From positions 620,001 through 684,000 of the forward strand of contig NZ_CP092712.1 of NCBI RefSeq assembly GCF_023983475.1: DNA of 64,000 nucleotides, in the 5' to 3' direction. Source of the stretch: Aliivibrio fischeri ATCC 7744 = JCM 18803 = DSM 507 (GTDB lineage: Bacteria > Pseudomonadota > Gammaproteobacteria > Enterobacterales > Vibrionaceae). Shown here piece by piece: positions 53,808-63,860 of the stretch (its first letter is position 1; the number at the start of each line of letters is the position of its first letter). The translations under genes and the position numbers were made by a program. The notes beneath the pieces are model-generated. The model did not search any database, was not told the DNA's origin, and saw nothing but the letters and a program-made list of their open reading frames with translations.

Positions 53808-53859
53808 CTTTCAATTAAAAATCGTCAACGTATTTTAGGACGAGACACAATAAATGAAA

Positions 53860-54663
53860 TTACTTCATCATTGCTTCGTTGCCGTTTTCACGAACTTTTT
53901 TAAGCATCGCTTTAACAACACGTGGGCTACCAGCAACTAGGTTACCAGATTTAAGGTAATCAGTACCGCCAACGAAGTCAGTACAGATAACACCAGCTTC
54001 ACGAGCAATTAAGTCAGCAGCAGACATTTCCCAAGGCTTAAGACCTAGTTCAACAAAACCATCCATACGAGCTGATGCTAAGTAACATAAGTCTAGAGAT
54101 GCACAACCAGTACGGCGAACGTCAGAACCTTCGATGAATAGTGCACTAACCACTTTCATGAAGCTTTCAGAGTGTTGTTTGTGACGGTATGGGAAACCTG
54201 TAGAGATGATAGCTTCGCTAAGATCTTTTAACTCTTTAACGCGCATACGTTGGTTGTTGCGTTGAGCACCAGCACCACGTTGAGCAGTAAATAGTTCATT
54301 GCGAATTGGATCGTATACACAAGCGACTTCTGTACGGCCTTTGATGCGAACAGCAATAGAAACAGAGAAGTGTGGGATACCTTTAACGAAGTTAGTCGTG
54401 CCATCTAATGGGTCAATGATCCATTGAATGTCAGTGTCTTTACCTTCAATTAGGCCGGACTCTTCAGAAATGATGCTGTGATCAGGGTAAGATTTCTTGA
54501 TCATGTCAACAAGAATGTATTGAGCATCGGCTTCGATGTTCGTAATAAATTCGTTGTTGCCTTTCTTTGTTGTTTCAATTTTGTCAGTTTGCTCAAAAGA
54601 TTTAGCAACAAAGTCACCAGCTTTACGTGCAGCACGTACAGCAATGTTTAGCATTGGATGCAT
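53860..54663 (-). CDS. suhB: inositol-1-monophosphatase SuhB
   Basis: 267 residues from the ATG at 54663 (MHPMLNIAVRAARKAGDFVA). Metal-binding motifs: SEESG, DPLDGTTNFVKGIPHF and KPWEMSAADLIAREAG. A phosphatase that in E. coli also acts as an rRNA transcription antitermination factor through NusA. Divergent from trmJ, as in E. coli. The upstream longer start is unlikely. Confidence 0.94.
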   Translation of the reverse strand: MHPMLNIAVRAARKAGDFVAKSFEQTDKIETTKKGNNEFITNIEADAQYILVDMIKKSYPDHSIISEESGLIEGKDTDIQWIIDPLDGTTNFVKGIPHFSVSIAVRIKGRTEVACVYDPIRNELFTAQRGAGAQRNNQRMRVKELKDLSEAIISTGFPYRHKQHSESFMKVVSALFIEGSDVRRTGCASLDLCYLASARMDGFVELGLKPWEMSAADLIAREAGVICTDFVGGTDYLKSGNLVAGSPRVVKAMLKKVRENGNEAMMK

Positions 54664-54870
54664 AGTAATATCCCAAAAGATGTTAAAGAACAGAAATCGG
54701 CGGCGAGTATACACAGACTTATTATAAAAAGGAAGTGTTTATTTTTTGTTCATTCATTCTCTTTATTAAAAAAAAAGCGATCCAAGGTTAAAATCTCAGC
54801 GAGATAAAGGAGAAAGCCGTATTGCTTTATGTTAGTATCCGGCGGCTCTTTTCATTAGATGGGAAATAAC

Positions 54871-55596
54871 ATGTTAGATAAAATTCGTATTGTTCTTGTA
54901 GGAACTAGCCATTCAGGAAATATTGGTTCAGCTGCTCGCGCGATGAAAGTGATGGGGTTAACTAATATGGTGCTTGTTGCACCTGAATGTGAAGTAGATG
55001 GTCAAGCCATTGCACTAGCTGCTGGAGCAAGTGATATTGCGAATAATGCACGTGTTGTTGATACATTAGATGAAGCCATTTCTGATTGTGGTTTAGTTAT
55101 TGGTTCAAGTGCACGTTCAAGAACACTTGAATGGCCAATGCTAGAGCCACGAGAAGCTGGTATTAAAGCTATTGAAGAAGCGCCAACGCATCCAATTGCT
55201 TTTGTATTTGGTCGTGAAAGAGTCGGTTTGACAAATGAAGAGTTACAAAAGTGTCATTTCCATGTATGTATTCCTGCTAACCCTGAATACAGCTCTTTAA
55301 ATTTAGCAATGGCAGTGCAAACTATTAGTTACGAAGCACGCGTTGCATGGTTAGACAGTCAAGCATATAAAGGCGAATCAAAAGAAGCGGATTACCCTTT
55401 AAACCATGAACTGGAATTATTCTACGAGCACCTTGAAAAAGTGATGACGAACACCGACTTTATAAATAAAGCACATCCAGGTCAGGTTATGAATAAAATG
55501 CGTCGTATGTTTAATCGTACACGTCCTGAAACTCAAGAATTACGCATTTTACGCGGTGTATTAACCGCCGTAGAACGCAGTATGAAAGACAAGTAA
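54871..55596 (+). CDS. trmJ: tRNA (cytidine/uridine-32-2'-O-)methyltransferase TrmJ
   Basis: 241 residues from the ATG at 54871, which has GGGAAA at correct distance; ATG at 54859 is the alternative. SPOUT methyltransferase: [20 protein letters not shown] at the N-terminus, the SAM-binding knot [15 protein letters not shown] and [17 protein letters not shown]. Located directly upstream of iscR, as in E. coli. Confidence 0.94.
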   Translation: MLDKIRIVLVGTSHSGNIGSAARAMKVMGLTNMVLVAPECEVDGQAIALAAGASDIANNARVVDTLDEAISDCGLVIGSSARSRTLEWPMLEPREAGIKAIEEAPTHPIAFVFGRERVGLTNEELQKCHFHVCIPANPEYSSLNLAMAVQTISYEARVAWLDSQAYKGESKEADYPLNHELELFYEHLEKVMTNTDFINKAHPGQVMNKMRRMFNRTRPETQELRILRGVLTAVERSMKDK

Positions 55597-55609
55597 TATC
55601 AAATAGTAA

Positions 55610-55659
55610 GTACTTGACTAAAATAGTAGGATAAATACTTGACCAAAATAGTCAGGTAT
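55610..55659 (+). promoter_or_regulatory. two abutting IscR-type binding sites
   Basis: Two 25-base matches to the type 1 IscR motif (ATAsyyGACTrwwwyAGTCrrsTAT) lie end to end: 55610-55634 with about four mismatches (core TTGACTAAAATAGT) and 55635-55659 with one (core TTGACCAAAATAGTCAGG). Each contains a TTGAC that may act as -35. They support [2Fe-2S]-IscR feedback repression of isc. Confidence 0.85.
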
Positions 55660-55703
55660 GGGAAACTTCATTCCATACGAATAGTGTGGATATGAGGTAA
55701 CTT

Positions 55704-56210
55704 ATGAAATTAACTTCAAAGGGAAGGTATGCAGTAACAGCAATGTTAGACGTTGCACTTCATGCCCAAGAAGGACCAGTGCCGCTTGCTGATATATCAG
55801 AGCGCCAAGGGATTTCATTATCTTATCTTGAACAATTATTCTCTAGATTACGCAAAGCAGGTTTGGTTGCAAGCGTTCGAGGTCCTGGTGGTGGTTATCG
55901 CTTAGGATTAAGAGCTGAGCAAATTGCAGTTGGAATGGTTATTTCAGCTGTTGATGAATCAGTTGATGCAACCAAATGTCACGGAAAAGAAGGCTGCCAA
56001 GGTGGCACGCGTTGTTTAACGCACACATTGTGGCGTGATCTAAGTTCTCGAATCAGTACTTTCTTAGACGGTATTACGCTTGGTGAACTGATGCAAGATA
56101 ATGAAGTTCAGCAAATATCTGATCGACAAAATGTTGATCTTGCCATAACAAATGGCTTAACTACGAATTCAAAATTAACAAATTCTGTGGGTGTTAATGT
56201 CCGTTCTTAA
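55704..56210 (+). CDS. iscR: iron-sulfur cluster regulator IscR (Rrf2 family)
   Basis: 168 residues. N-terminal winged helix ([20 protein letters not shown]); the [2Fe-2S] ligands Cys92, Cys98, Cys104 and His107 are all present in [17 protein letters not shown]. Represses the isc operon when clusters are plentiful. First gene of the operon behind two IscR sites; 31 bases before iscS. Confidence 0.95.
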   Translation: MKLTSKGRYAVTAMLDVALHAQEGPVPLADISERQGISLSYLEQLFSRLRKAGLVASVRGPGGGYRLGLRAEQIAVGMVISAVDESVDATKCHGKEGCQGGTRCLTHTLWRDLSSRISTFLDGITLGELMQDNEVQQISDRQNVDLAITNGLTTNSKLTNSVGVNVRS

Positions 56211-56241
56211 CGGTCAAACGTCTGTATTTTTGGAGATGAAA

Positions 56242-57456
56242 ATGAAACTGCCAATTTACTTTGATTATTCGGCTACGTGTCCTGTTGATAAACGTGTAGC
56301 GGATAAAATGGTTCAATACATGACAATGGATGGTTACTTTGGTAACCCTGCATCACGCTCACACCGTTACGGCTGGCAGGCTGAAGAAGCGGTTGATACT
56401 GCACGTGAAAATATTGCCGATCTATTGAATGCTGATCCTCGTGAAATCGTATTCACATCAGGCGCTACTGAGTCTGACAACTTAGCAATTAAAGGTGCTG
56501 CGCATTTCTATAATAAGAAAGGTAAGCACATCATTACTTGTAAAACAGAACATAAAGCGGTTCTTGACCCATGTCGTCAACTTGAGCGTGAAGGTTATGA
56601 GGTAACTTACCTTGAGCCTGAATCAAATGGTCTTATCGACCTAGCTAAGCTTGAAGCAGCGATGCGTGATGATACTGTTCTTGTTTCAATTATGCATGTA
56701 AATAACGAAATTGGTGTAATTCAAGACATTACTGCAATTGGCGAATTATGTCGTTCTCGTAAAATTATTTTCCATGTTGATGCGGCACAATCTGCGGGTA
56801 AAATCCCTCTAGATGTACAAGCAGTTAAAGTTGATTTAATTTCACTATCAGCACATAAGATTTATGGCCCTAAAGGCATCGGCGCATTATATGTTCGTCG
56901 TAAACCTCGCATTCGTTTAGAAGCACAAATGCACGGTGGTGGTCATGAGCGTGGTTTCCGTTCTGGTACTTTAGCAACACACCAAATCGTTGGTATGGGT
57001 GAAGCTTGCCGTATTGCAAAAGAAGAAATGCAAAAAGATTACGATCACTGCTTAGCAATGCGTGACCGTTTATTGGATGGCATTAAAGATATGGAAGCAG
57101 TACACATTAATGGTGATTTAGACCAACGTGTACCAAGCAATTTGAACATCAGTTTTGAATTTGTTGAAGGTGAGTCTCTATTAATGGCTCTTAAAGACCT
57201 TGCAGTATCTTCTGGTTCTGCATGTACTTCAGCAAGTCTTGAACCTTCATATGTACTACGTGCATTAGGTTTAAATGATGAGCTAGCACACAGTTCGATT
57301 CGTTTCTCTTTTGGTCGTTACACAACAGCAGAAGAGATCGACCACGCGGTTTCACAAATTAGCCAAGCAGTAAACAAACTGCGTGATATGTCACCACTGT
57401 GGGACATGTACAAAGAAGGCATCGACTTAAACACGGTTGAGTGGGCACACCACTAA
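56242..57456 (+). CDS. iscS: cysteine desulfurase IscS
   Basis: 404 residues from the ATG at 56242 (GGAG upstream); longer in-frame starts run into iscR. PLP-dependent fold: [16 protein letters not shown], Schiff-base Lys in [14 protein letters not shown] and the persulfide Cys328 in [17 protein letters not shown]. It supplies sulfur for iron-sulfur clusters on IscU and for tRNA thiolation. Length equals E. coli IscS. Confidence 0.97.
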   Translation: MKLPIYFDYSATCPVDKRVADKMVQYMTMDGYFGNPASRSHRYGWQAEEAVDTARENIADLLNADPREIVFTSGATESDNLAIKGAAHFYNKKGKHIITCKTEHKAVLDPCRQLEREGYEVTYLEPESNGLIDLAKLEAAMRDDTVLVSIMHVNNEIGVIQDITAIGELCRSRKIIFHVDAAQSAGKIPLDVQAVKVDLISLSAHKIYGPKGIGALYVRRKPRIRLEAQMHGGGHERGFRSGTLATHQIVGMGEACRIAKEEMQKDYDHCLAMRDRLLDGIKDMEAVHINGDLDQRVPSNLNISFEFVEGESLLMALKDLAVSSGSACTSASLEPSYVLRALGLNDELAHSSIRFSFGRYTTAEEIDHAVSQISQAVNKLRDMSPLWDMYKEGIDLNTVEWAHH

Positions 57457-57490
57457 AACACGGACGTTACAGAATTTAGAGGTATATATC

Positions 57491-57874
57491 ATGGCTTATA
57501 GCGAAAAAGTAATCGACCATTACGAAAACCCTCGTAATGTTGGTTCATTTGAAAAAGACGACCCATCAGTGGGTAGCGGCATGGTTGGTGCTCCGGCTTG
57601 TGGTGATGTTATGAAACTACAAATCAAAGTATCTCCAGAAGGTGTTATCGAAGATGCAAAATTCAAAACATACGGTTGTGGTTCTGCAATTGCATCAAGC
57701 TCACTAGTTACTGAGTGGGTAAAAGGTAAAACACTAGACGAAGCTGCAGCACTTAAAAATGCTGAAATTGCAGAAGAGCTTGAGTTACCACCAGTGAAAG
57801 TTCACTGCTCAATTCTTGCAGAAGATGCAATCAAAGCAGCGGTATCTGATTACCGTAATAAACACCAAGATTAA
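57491..57874 (+). CDS. iscU: iron-sulfur cluster scaffold IscU
   Basis: 127 residues from the ATG at 57491 (AGAGGT upstream). The three scaffold cysteines (37, 63, 106) are in GAPACGDVMKLQI, YGCGSAIASSS and HCSILAEDA; the HscA-recognition LPPVK motif (LELPPVKVHCS) is present. Builds [2Fe-2S] clusters with IscS sulfur. Confidence 0.96.
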   Translation: MAYSEKVIDHYENPRNVGSFEKDDPSVGSGMVGAPACGDVMKLQIKVSPEGVIEDAKFKTYGCGSAIASSSLVTEWVKGKTLDEAAALKNAEIAEELELPPVKVHCSILAEDAIKAAVSDYRNKHQD

Positions 57875-57890
57875 TTATTTTTGGTTAGAT

Positions 57891-57931
57891 AAAGCACCTT
57901 TATTATTTGTTTTATTAATAAAAGGTGCTTT
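57891..57931 (+). terminator. hairpin between iscU and iscA
   Basis: AAAGCACCTTTATTA pairs with TAATAAAAGGTGCTTT around a 10-base loop (57891-57905, 57916-57931). It is followed by ATTATT rather than a T-run. The iscU-iscA gap is 124 bases, unusually wide. Probably a partial terminator or an RNA-stability element. Confidence 0.65.
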
Positions 57932-57998
57932 ATTATTGAGTAATGTCGTTAATAATTAATGACTCCCATGACCACAAACAAAAAGTAAAGGTTGCAGT

Positions 57999-58322
57999 AT
58001 GGCCATTTCAGTCACCGAAGCAGCGGCAAGCCGTGTACAAAAATTTCTTGAAAACCGAGGAAAAGGCGTTGGTTTACGTTTAGGCGTAAGAACCTCTGGT
58101 TGTTCGGGTATGGCTTATATTCTTGAATTTGTTGATGAGCTAAACGAAGAAGACCAAGTTTTCGAACAGTTTGGTGTGAAAATCATTATCGATCCAAAAA
58201 GCTTAGCTTATATGGATGGCACTGAATTAGACTTTGCAAAAGAAGGTCTAAATGAAGGCTTTAAATTCAACAACCCGAACGTAAAAAGTGAATGTGGGTG
58301 TGGTGAAAGCTTCAACGTATAG
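57999..58322 (+). CDS. iscA: iron-sulfur assembly protein IscA
   Basis: 107 residues, A-type carrier. The conserved cysteines are in [14 protein letters not shown] and the C-terminal CGCGESF. It carries iron or clusters to target proteins. AAGG lies before the ATG. Sixteen bases upstream of hscB. Confidence 0.95.
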   Translation: MAISVTEAAASRVQKFLENRGKGVGLRLGVRTSGCSGMAYILEFVDELNEEDQVFEQFGVKIIIDPKSLAYMDGTELDFAKEGLNEGFKFNNPNVKSECGCGESFNV

Positions 58323-58337
58323 AGCAAAACATTACTT

Positions 58338-58853
58338 ATGAATCATTTTGAATTATTTGGGCTACCGAACCAGTTTGAACTGGATGGTGGCCTTCTTTCT
58401 CTTCAATTTAGAGAGTTGCAAAAACGCTTTCATCCAGATAATTTTGCAACGTCTTCAGAGCGTGACCGTTTACTTTCCATTCAAAAAGCTGCGCAAATTA
58501 ATGATGCGTATCAAACATTAAAAAATCCAGTATCACGAGCTGAATACATACTTTCAGAGCAAGGTCATGATATTCGTGGTGAACAAACCACAATGCAAGA
58601 TCCTATGTTTTTAATGCAACAAATGGAACTGCGTGAAGAGTTAGAGTCATTACCATCAAGCTCAGATCCTGAAAGTGCTTTGTTTGATTTTGCTGAGAAT
58701 GTAACAGCAATGCGTAAATCACAGTTAGTTCAACTGCAAGAACTATTGAAAAACGAAGCATGGATTGAAGCCGCTCAGAGCGTTCGAAAGCTCAAATTTA
58801 TTGAAAAACTGAATCAAGAAGTTGAGCAGTTAGAAGAGAAATTATTAGGTTAA
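58338..58853 (+). CDS. hscB: co-chaperone HscB (J-domain)
   Basis: 171 residues. J-domain with the HPD motif in KRFHPDNFATSSERDRL near residue 32, followed by the C-terminal three-helix IscU-binding domain. It brings IscU to HscA and stimulates the ATPase. Slot between iscA and hscA is standard. Confidence 0.95.
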   Translation: MNHFELFGLPNQFELDGGLLSLQFRELQKRFHPDNFATSSERDRLLSIQKAAQINDAYQTLKNPVSRAEYILSEQGHDIRGEQTTMQDPMFLMQQMELREELESLPSSSDPESALFDFAENVTAMRKSQLVQLQELLKNEAWIEAAQSVRKLKFIEKLNQEVEQLEEKLLG

Positions 58854-58891
58854 CTCTTTTGGGGTTAATGAGATAAACGAAGGATACTTTC

Positions 58892-60742
58892 ATGTTATTA
58901 CAGATTGCTGAACCAGGACAAAGTGCTGTACCGCACCAACATAAACTGGCGGTAGGTATTGATTTAGGAACAACAAACTCTTTGGTTGCTTCAGTTCGAA
59001 GCGGTGAAGCTAAAACATTACCAGACATGAAAGGTAATGTTATTTTGCCATCTGTTGTTCAGTATCAAGAAGATAAAATTTGTGTAGGCATGAATGCATA
59101 CCAATCTGCAGCAATGGATCCACAAAATACGATTATTTCTGTAAAACGTTTAATGGGACGTTCACTTAAAGATATCCAAGCTCGTTATCCTGAGCTTCCA
59201 TATCAATTTTCAGAAAGTGAAAATGGATTACCAGTAATTCAAACCGCTCAAGGTGAAGTTAACCCTATTCAGGTATCATCTGAAATCTTAAAATCGTTAT
59301 CACGTCGTGCTCAAGATACACTAGGTGGTGAGTTAGAAGGGGTAGTAATTACCGTTCCTGCTTATTTTGATGATGCGCAACGTGCAGGTACTAAGGATGC
59401 TGCGACATTAGCAGGCCTAAATGTTCTTCGTCTACTAAATGAACCGACTGCAGCGGCAATCGCATACGGCTTAGATTCCGGCCAAGAAGGTGTTATTGCC
59501 GTTTACGATTTAGGTGGTGGTACGTTTGATATTTCAATTTTACGCTTATCTAAAGGCGTATTTGAGGTACTTGCGACTGGCGGTGATTCTGCGTTAGGCG
59601 GTGATGATTTCGACCATGCTCTAGCTCAGTGGATTAAAGAACAAACAGGTATTACAAGTTCACTATCAAACCAAGAACAACGTGAATTATTGACATTAGC
59701 AACACAAACGAAAGTTGCATTGTCTGATAGTGATAACGTTAAGATCAGTTTTAAAGATTGGAGCGGTGAGATTAGCGTTGAGCTTTTCAATAGTCTAATT
59801 CAACCTTTGATTAAAAAGACCCTAATGGCATGTCGTCGTGCACTTAAAGATGCGGATATTACTTCAGAAGAAGTGATGGAAGTGGTTATGGTGGGTGGTT
59901 CAACACGAACGCCATTTGTACGTACTTCTGTTGGTGATTACTTTGGTCAAACGCCATTAACCAGCATCGACCCAGATCAAGTTGTTGCGATTGGTGCCGC
60001 GATTCAAGCGGATATCTTAGTGGGTAACAAACCTGATTCTGAAATGTTACTGCTTGATGTTATTCCACTTTCTCTCGGTATTGAAACCATGGGTGGACTT
60101 GTTGAAAAGATCATTCCACGCAATACCACGATCCCTGTAGCAAAAGCTCAAGAGTTCACCACATTTAAAGATGGGCAAACAGGTATGATGGTGCACGTTG
60201 TTCAAGGTGAACGAGAGATGGTTGAAGATGGTCGTTCTTTGGCTCGCTTCTCTTTAAAAGGGATCCCACCAATGGCGGCGGGTGCTGCACATATTCGTGT
60301 AACTTACCAAGTCGATGCTGATGGTTTACTTTCTGTTACTGCAATGGAAAAGAGCACTGGCGTTCAATCTCATATCCAAGTTAAACCGTCTTATGGTTTA
60401 AGTGATAATGAGGTAGCTAATATGCTTAAAGATTCAATGACGTATGCAAAAGAAGATATGCAAGCACGTGCATTAGCTGAACAGCAAGTAGAAGCGGATC
60501 GAGTTATTGAAGGATTAGTTGTTGCACTTAATAATGATGGTGATGCGTTACTGTCAAAAGAAGAGCAAGCAGAAATTTTACAAGCAATTGAAGCGTTAAT
60601 CACATTACGTCAAGGTACTGATGCGCAGGCAATTGAAGATGGAATTAAAAAGGCTGATGAAGCAAGTCAAGAATTTGCAGCGCGTCGAATGGACGCCTCA
60701 ATTCGAGCTGCATTGGCTGGTCAATCTATTGATGAGGTATAG
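58892..60742 (+). CDS. hscA: Fe-S assembly chaperone HscA (Hsp70 family)
   Basis: 616 residues. ATPase domain signatures [35 protein letters not shown] and [16 protein letters not shown]; substrate-binding domain follows. It releases clusters from IscU through its LPPVK motif. GAAGGA upstream of the ATG. Confidence 0.96.
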   Translation: MLLQIAEPGQSAVPHQHKLAVGIDLGTTNSLVASVRSGEAKTLPDMKGNVILPSVVQYQEDKICVGMNAYQSAAMDPQNTIISVKRLMGRSLKDIQARYPELPYQFSESENGLPVIQTAQGEVNPIQVSSEILKSLSRRAQDTLGGELEGVVITVPAYFDDAQRAGTKDAATLAGLNVLRLLNEPTAAAIAYGLDSGQEGVIAVYDLGGGTFDISILRLSKGVFEVLATGGDSALGGDDFDHALAQWIKEQTGITSSLSNQEQRELLTLATQTKVALSDSDNVKISFKDWSGEISVELFNSLIQPLIKKTLMACRRALKDADITSEEVMEVVMVGGSTRTPFVRTSVGDYFGQTPLTSIDPDQVVAIGAAIQADILVGNKPDSEMLLLDVIPLSLGIETMGGLVEKIIPRNTTIPVAKAQEFTTFKDGQTGMMVHVVQGEREMVEDGRSLARFSLKGIPPMAAGAAHIRVTYQVDADGLLSVTAMEKSTGVQSHIQVKPSYGLSDNEVANMLKDSMTYAKEDMQARALAEQQVEADRVIEGLVVALNNDGDALLSKEEQAEILQAIEALITLRQGTDAQAIEDGIKKADEASQEFAARRMDASIRAALAGQSIDEV

Positions 60743-60744
60743 AA

Positions 60745-61083
60745 ATGCCAAAAATTATCGTTCTACCACATGAAGAATTATGTCCAGAAGGGGCGGTTCT
60801 TGAAGCAAACGAAGGCGACAGTGTTTTAGATGTTGCTTTAAAAAACGGCATTGGCATTGAGCATGCGTGTGAGAAATCATGTGCTTGTACAACATGTCAC
60901 GTTATTATTCGTGAAGGCTTTGACTCACTAGAGGAAAGCGACGAATTAGAAGATGATATGTTAGATAAAGCATGGGGACTTGAACCTGAATCTCGCTTAG
61001 GTTGCCAAGCTTTAGTTGCACAAGAAGACCTTGTGGTAGAAATTCCAAAATATACTCTAAACTTAGCATCAGAAGATCATTAA
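60745..61083 (+). CDS. fdx: [2Fe-2S] ferredoxin of the isc operon
   Basis: 112 residues. Cluster ligands Cys42, Cys48 and Cys51 in EHACEKSCACTTCHVI, with the fourth in RLGCQALV. Adrenodoxin-like ferredoxin giving electrons for cluster assembly. Two bases after hscA. Confidence 0.96.
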   Translation: MPKIIVLPHEELCPEGAVLEANEGDSVLDVALKNGIGIEHACEKSCACTTCHVIIREGFDSLEESDELEDDMLDKAWGLEPESRLGCQALVAQEDLVVEIPKYTLNLASEDH

Positions 61084-61114
61084 TCTTTCTTCTATTAAGT
61101 TAAAGTAGATAAGA

Positions 61115-61164
61115 GGGCAAGTATTGAGAAGTAAGTAATTACTCCCCTCAAGCTTGCCTTTTTT
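61115..61164 (+). terminator. terminator-like hairpin between fdx and iscX
   Basis: GGCAAG..GAG pairs with CTC..CTTGCC around an internal bulge, followed by six T. It would separate iscX from the main isc transcript at least in part. Confidence 0.68.
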
Positions 61165-61206
61165 ATTAGCTAACAAATAGCAAATCAAAATAATAAGGAG
61201 TTTATT

Positions 61207-61407
61207 ATGAGTTTGAAATGGATTGATTCGAGAGATATTGCAATTGAATTACTAGATAAATACCCAGATACCGATCCAAAAACAGTGCGTTTTACTGATT
61301 TATACCAATGGGTATTAGAACTAGAAGATTTTGATGATGATCCTAAGCATTCTGGTGAAAAAGTGCTAGAAGCCATCGTATTATGTTGGATGGATGAATG
61401 GGATTAG
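61207..61407 (+). CDS. iscX: IscX (YfhJ), small acidic isc protein
   Basis: 66 residues, strongly acidic. [20 protein letters not shown] and the C-terminal WMDEWD match IscX, which binds IscS and may donate iron or tune IscS activity. AAGGAG precedes the ATG. Confidence 0.94.
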   Translation: MSLKWIDSRDIAIELLDKYPDTDPKTVRFTDLYQWVLELEDFDDDPKHSGEKVLEAIVLCWMDEWD

Positions 61408-61637
61408 TTTTTTACCATTTATGATTCGCTTTTAGAAAGTATAAAATCCCATCACCTGCTTGGATCTACCTCTTACATTTTAGTGAAATACCTTGTATCG
61501 CTAGTGTAAAGTAGGCAAATTGTATAAAAAGATGGATGTTTTATTCATTTATAACCGTTCGACATTCACGCAATATAAATAATCATATGCAATTAAATGA
61601 TGTTATGGAGTTATTGCGTATTTAAAGGAGATACACC

Positions 61638-62924
61638 ATGTCACAAAAGATGACTGTACAACTTTCATCAATCGCAGCCCCTGCTCATTGGGGAGACAAA
61701 GCAATATTGTCTTTTACTTCTGAAGCTGCCGTTATTCATTGTATTGAAAGTGACGTATACAGTCTTATCCAGCGAGCGGCTCGTAAATTAAATTCACAAG
61801 GCTTAACCGCTGTTGAACTTGAGGGTGCAGACTGGGATCTTGAATCTATTTGGTCATTTATTCAAGGTTTCCGTGACTCTAAAAATAGCGATGATGTGAG
61901 TTGGACTGCATTAAGTGAAAATGATGAAAAAGAGTTAAAGGCTCGAATTCTAACAACGAATTGGACTCGTCAAATCATTAATAAAACGGCTGAAGAAGTC
62001 GCTCCTCGTCAACTTGCCACTATGGCTGCAGAGTTTATTAAATCTGTTGCTCCAGAAGGCACAGTCACAACTAAGATTGTAAAAGATAAAGATCTTCTGA
62101 CTCAAGGTTGGACGGGGATTTATGCCGTAGGTCGTGGCTCAGAACGTACCTCTGCAATGTTACAGTTAGACTATAACCCTACTGGAGACGAAAATGCGCC
62201 AGTATTTGCTTGTCTAGTAGGTAAAGGCATTACGTTTGATTCTGGTGGTTACAGTATTAAACCATCTGCAGGCATGGCATCGATGAAAGCGGATATGGGA
62301 GGCTCTGCATTAGTGACAGCTGGTCTTGCGATGTCAATTCTTCGTGGTTTAGATAAGCGTGTTAAGCTGATTCTATGTTGTGCTGAAAATATGATTTCAG
62401 GCCGAGCATTAAAGTTAGGCGATATCATCACTTATAAAAATGGTAAGACGGTAGAAATTCTAAATACGGATGCAGAAGGACGTTTAGTTCTGGCTGATGG
62501 TCTTCAGTTTGCATCAGAGCAAAAGCCTGAACTTATTATTGACTGTGCGACGCTAACGGGTGCAGCGAAAATGGCTGTAGGTAATGATTTCCATTCATTA
62601 TTAAGCTTTGATGAAGCATTGAGCCAAAAAGCGTTAAATGCGGCTCAAGAAGAGAATGAAGGTCTATGGCGCTTACCATTGATGGAGTTTCACCGCGCTA
62701 TGCTGCCATCAAACTTTGCTGATTTAGCGAATATTGGCTCAGGTCCATATTCACCAGGTGCAAGTACTGCCGCAGGCTTTTTATCTTACTTTGTTGAAGA
62801 TTATCAGAAAGGATGGATTCATATGGACTGTTCAGCGACGTATCGCACAGCGCCATCTGATAAGTGGGCTGCCGGTGCGACCGGAGTGGGTGTAAGAACA
62901 CTTGCTAATATCTTAACTAAATAA
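61638..62924 (+). CDS. pepB: peptidase B (M17 leucyl aminopeptidase)
   Basis: 428 residues. Metal ligands and catalytic residues in [16 protein letters not shown] and the M17 signature [14 protein letters not shown] near residue 275; second metal motif [10 protein letters not shown] dimetal cytosolic aminopeptidase. It follows iscX, as in E. coli. AAAGGAG precedes the ATG. 61408-61637 between them is AT-rich without an ORF and presumably holds the promoter. Confidence 0.95.
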   Translation: MSQKMTVQLSSIAAPAHWGDKAILSFTSEAAVIHCIESDVYSLIQRAARKLNSQGLTAVELEGADWDLESIWSFIQGFRDSKNSDDVSWTALSENDEKELKARILTTNWTRQIINKTAEEVAPRQLATMAAEFIKSVAPEGTVTTKIVKDKDLLTQGWTGIYAVGRGSERTSAMLQLDYNPTGDENAPVFACLVGKGITFDSGGYSIKPSAGMASMKADMGGSALVTAGLAMSILRGLDKRVKLILCCAENMISGRALKLGDIITYKNGKTVEILNTDAEGRLVLADGLQFASEQKPELIIDCATLTGAAKMAVGNDFHSLLSFDEALSQKALNAAQEENEGLWRLPLMEFHRAMLPSNFADLANIGSGPYSPGASTAAGFLSYFVEDYQKGWIHMDCSATYRTAPSDKWAAGATGVGVRTLANILTK

Positions 62925-62931
62925 TTAAAAT

Positions 62932-62961
62932 GAAGATCGAGCTCGCTCGGTCTTCTTTTTT
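62932..62961 (+). terminator. terminator of pepB
   Basis: 10-bp stem GAAGATCGAG / CTCGGTCTTC (one G-U pair) with a short loop, then six T. Confidence 0.88.
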
Positions 62962-62979
62962 AACAGGTAATTCCTATCA

Positions 62980-63110
62980 GTATTTATAGTAGTTGTAGTA
63001 AATAACTGCTCATCCTAGCTTGTTAAAATGCTCGATAACGGCGTTGGTTTTTGATTTTAGAGTCACTACTTATCGAAAAATTCCGTCTTGTTCTCAAGCC
63101 TTTTTTCTTT
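62980..63110. repeat. degenerate copy of the palindromic intergenic repeat (copy C)
   Basis: Contains CATCCTAGCTTGTTAAAATG, then GGCGTT and CACTACTTATCG, in the same order as in copy B (CATTCTTGCTTGTTAAAATT, TGCGTT, ...). The termini TATACCAATC are not preserved. It precedes ndk. Confidence 0.55.
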
Positions 63111-63207
63111 GCTATTTCTGAGCATTGACTTACTGTGATTAGTATTAGATAAATAAGTACTGATTGAAATTAATATAAGAAGTAAAAGAAACCTAAAGGA
63201 AAGTAGA

Positions 63208-63642
63208 ATGACAATAGAACGTACTTTTTCAATTGTAAAACCAGATGCCGTTAAGCGTAATTTAATTGGTGCTATTTACCGTCGTATTGAAAAAACAGGT
63301 ATGCAAATCGTTGCTGCTAAAATGCTTCGTTTAACTAAAGAACAAGCAGAAGGCTTTTATGCCGAGCATGAAGGAAAAGAGTTTTTTGATGAATTAGTGG
63401 CATACATGATGTCAGGACCTGTAATGGTTCAAGTTCTTGAGGGTGAAAATGCGGTTGTACGCTACCGTGAGCTAATGGGTAAAACTAACCCAGAAGAAGC
63501 AGCATGTGGCTCACTACGAGCGGATTATGCAATTAGCATGCGTTACAATTCTGTTCACGGTGCTGATAGTCCAGAATCTGCTGCACGTGAGATTGCGTAT
63601 TTCTTTGCTGAAGATGAAATCTGCCCACGTCCAGTGGAATAA
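63208..63642 (+). CDS. ndk: nucleoside diphosphate kinase
   Basis: 144 residues. The phosphorylated His117 is in [15 protein letters not shown] and the N-terminus [17 protein letters not shown] is the family signature. Transfers phosphate between nucleoside di- and triphosphates. AAGGAAAG upstream of the ATG. The stop TAA is directly followed by the heptamer TAGGGAC. Confidence 0.97.
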   Translation: MTIERTFSIVKPDAVKRNLIGAIYRRIEKTGMQIVAAKMLRLTKEQAEGFYAEHEGKEFFDELVAYMMSGPVMVQVLEGENAVVRYRELMGKTNPEEAACGSLRADYAISMRYNSVHGADSPESAAREIAYFFAEDEICPRPVE

Positions 63643-63668
63643 TAGGGACGAGAGCCTAGAACGCTCGC

Positions 63669-63700
63669 AAGCTCCCTAAAGAATAAAGGGGGCTTGTTTT
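63669..63700 (+). terminator. terminator of ndk
   Basis: 9-bp stem AAGCTCCCT / AGGGGGCTT (one G-U pair), then GTTTT. Confidence 0.7.
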
Positions 63701-63860
63701 GTTGAATGCTCTAGTATTGTAATTAATTTCAGAATCAGTTTTCTTTTTGTAGAGACTCTACATTCTCTCACTCGAACCTCGACCCCCTAGTAATATCCTC
63801 CCAAAGGCTGTACAATTCTGCGCCCATATTCGCGGTGATGTCATTTATCAGAGAGGCAAC

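Larger units (their letters stand above)
52537..53847 (+). mobile_element. IS3-family insertion sequence with 3-bp target duplication
   Basis: 1311 bp. Terminal inverted repeats begin TGTCTCGTCCTGAAAT on the left and TGTCTCGTCCTAAAAT (complement strand) on the right, with CAA duplicated outside (52534-52536, 53848-53850). It holds orfA and orfB with an ATGA overlap, as usual in IS3. It landed between truC and suhB without breaking either gene. orfA has a frameshift. Confidence 0.92.
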
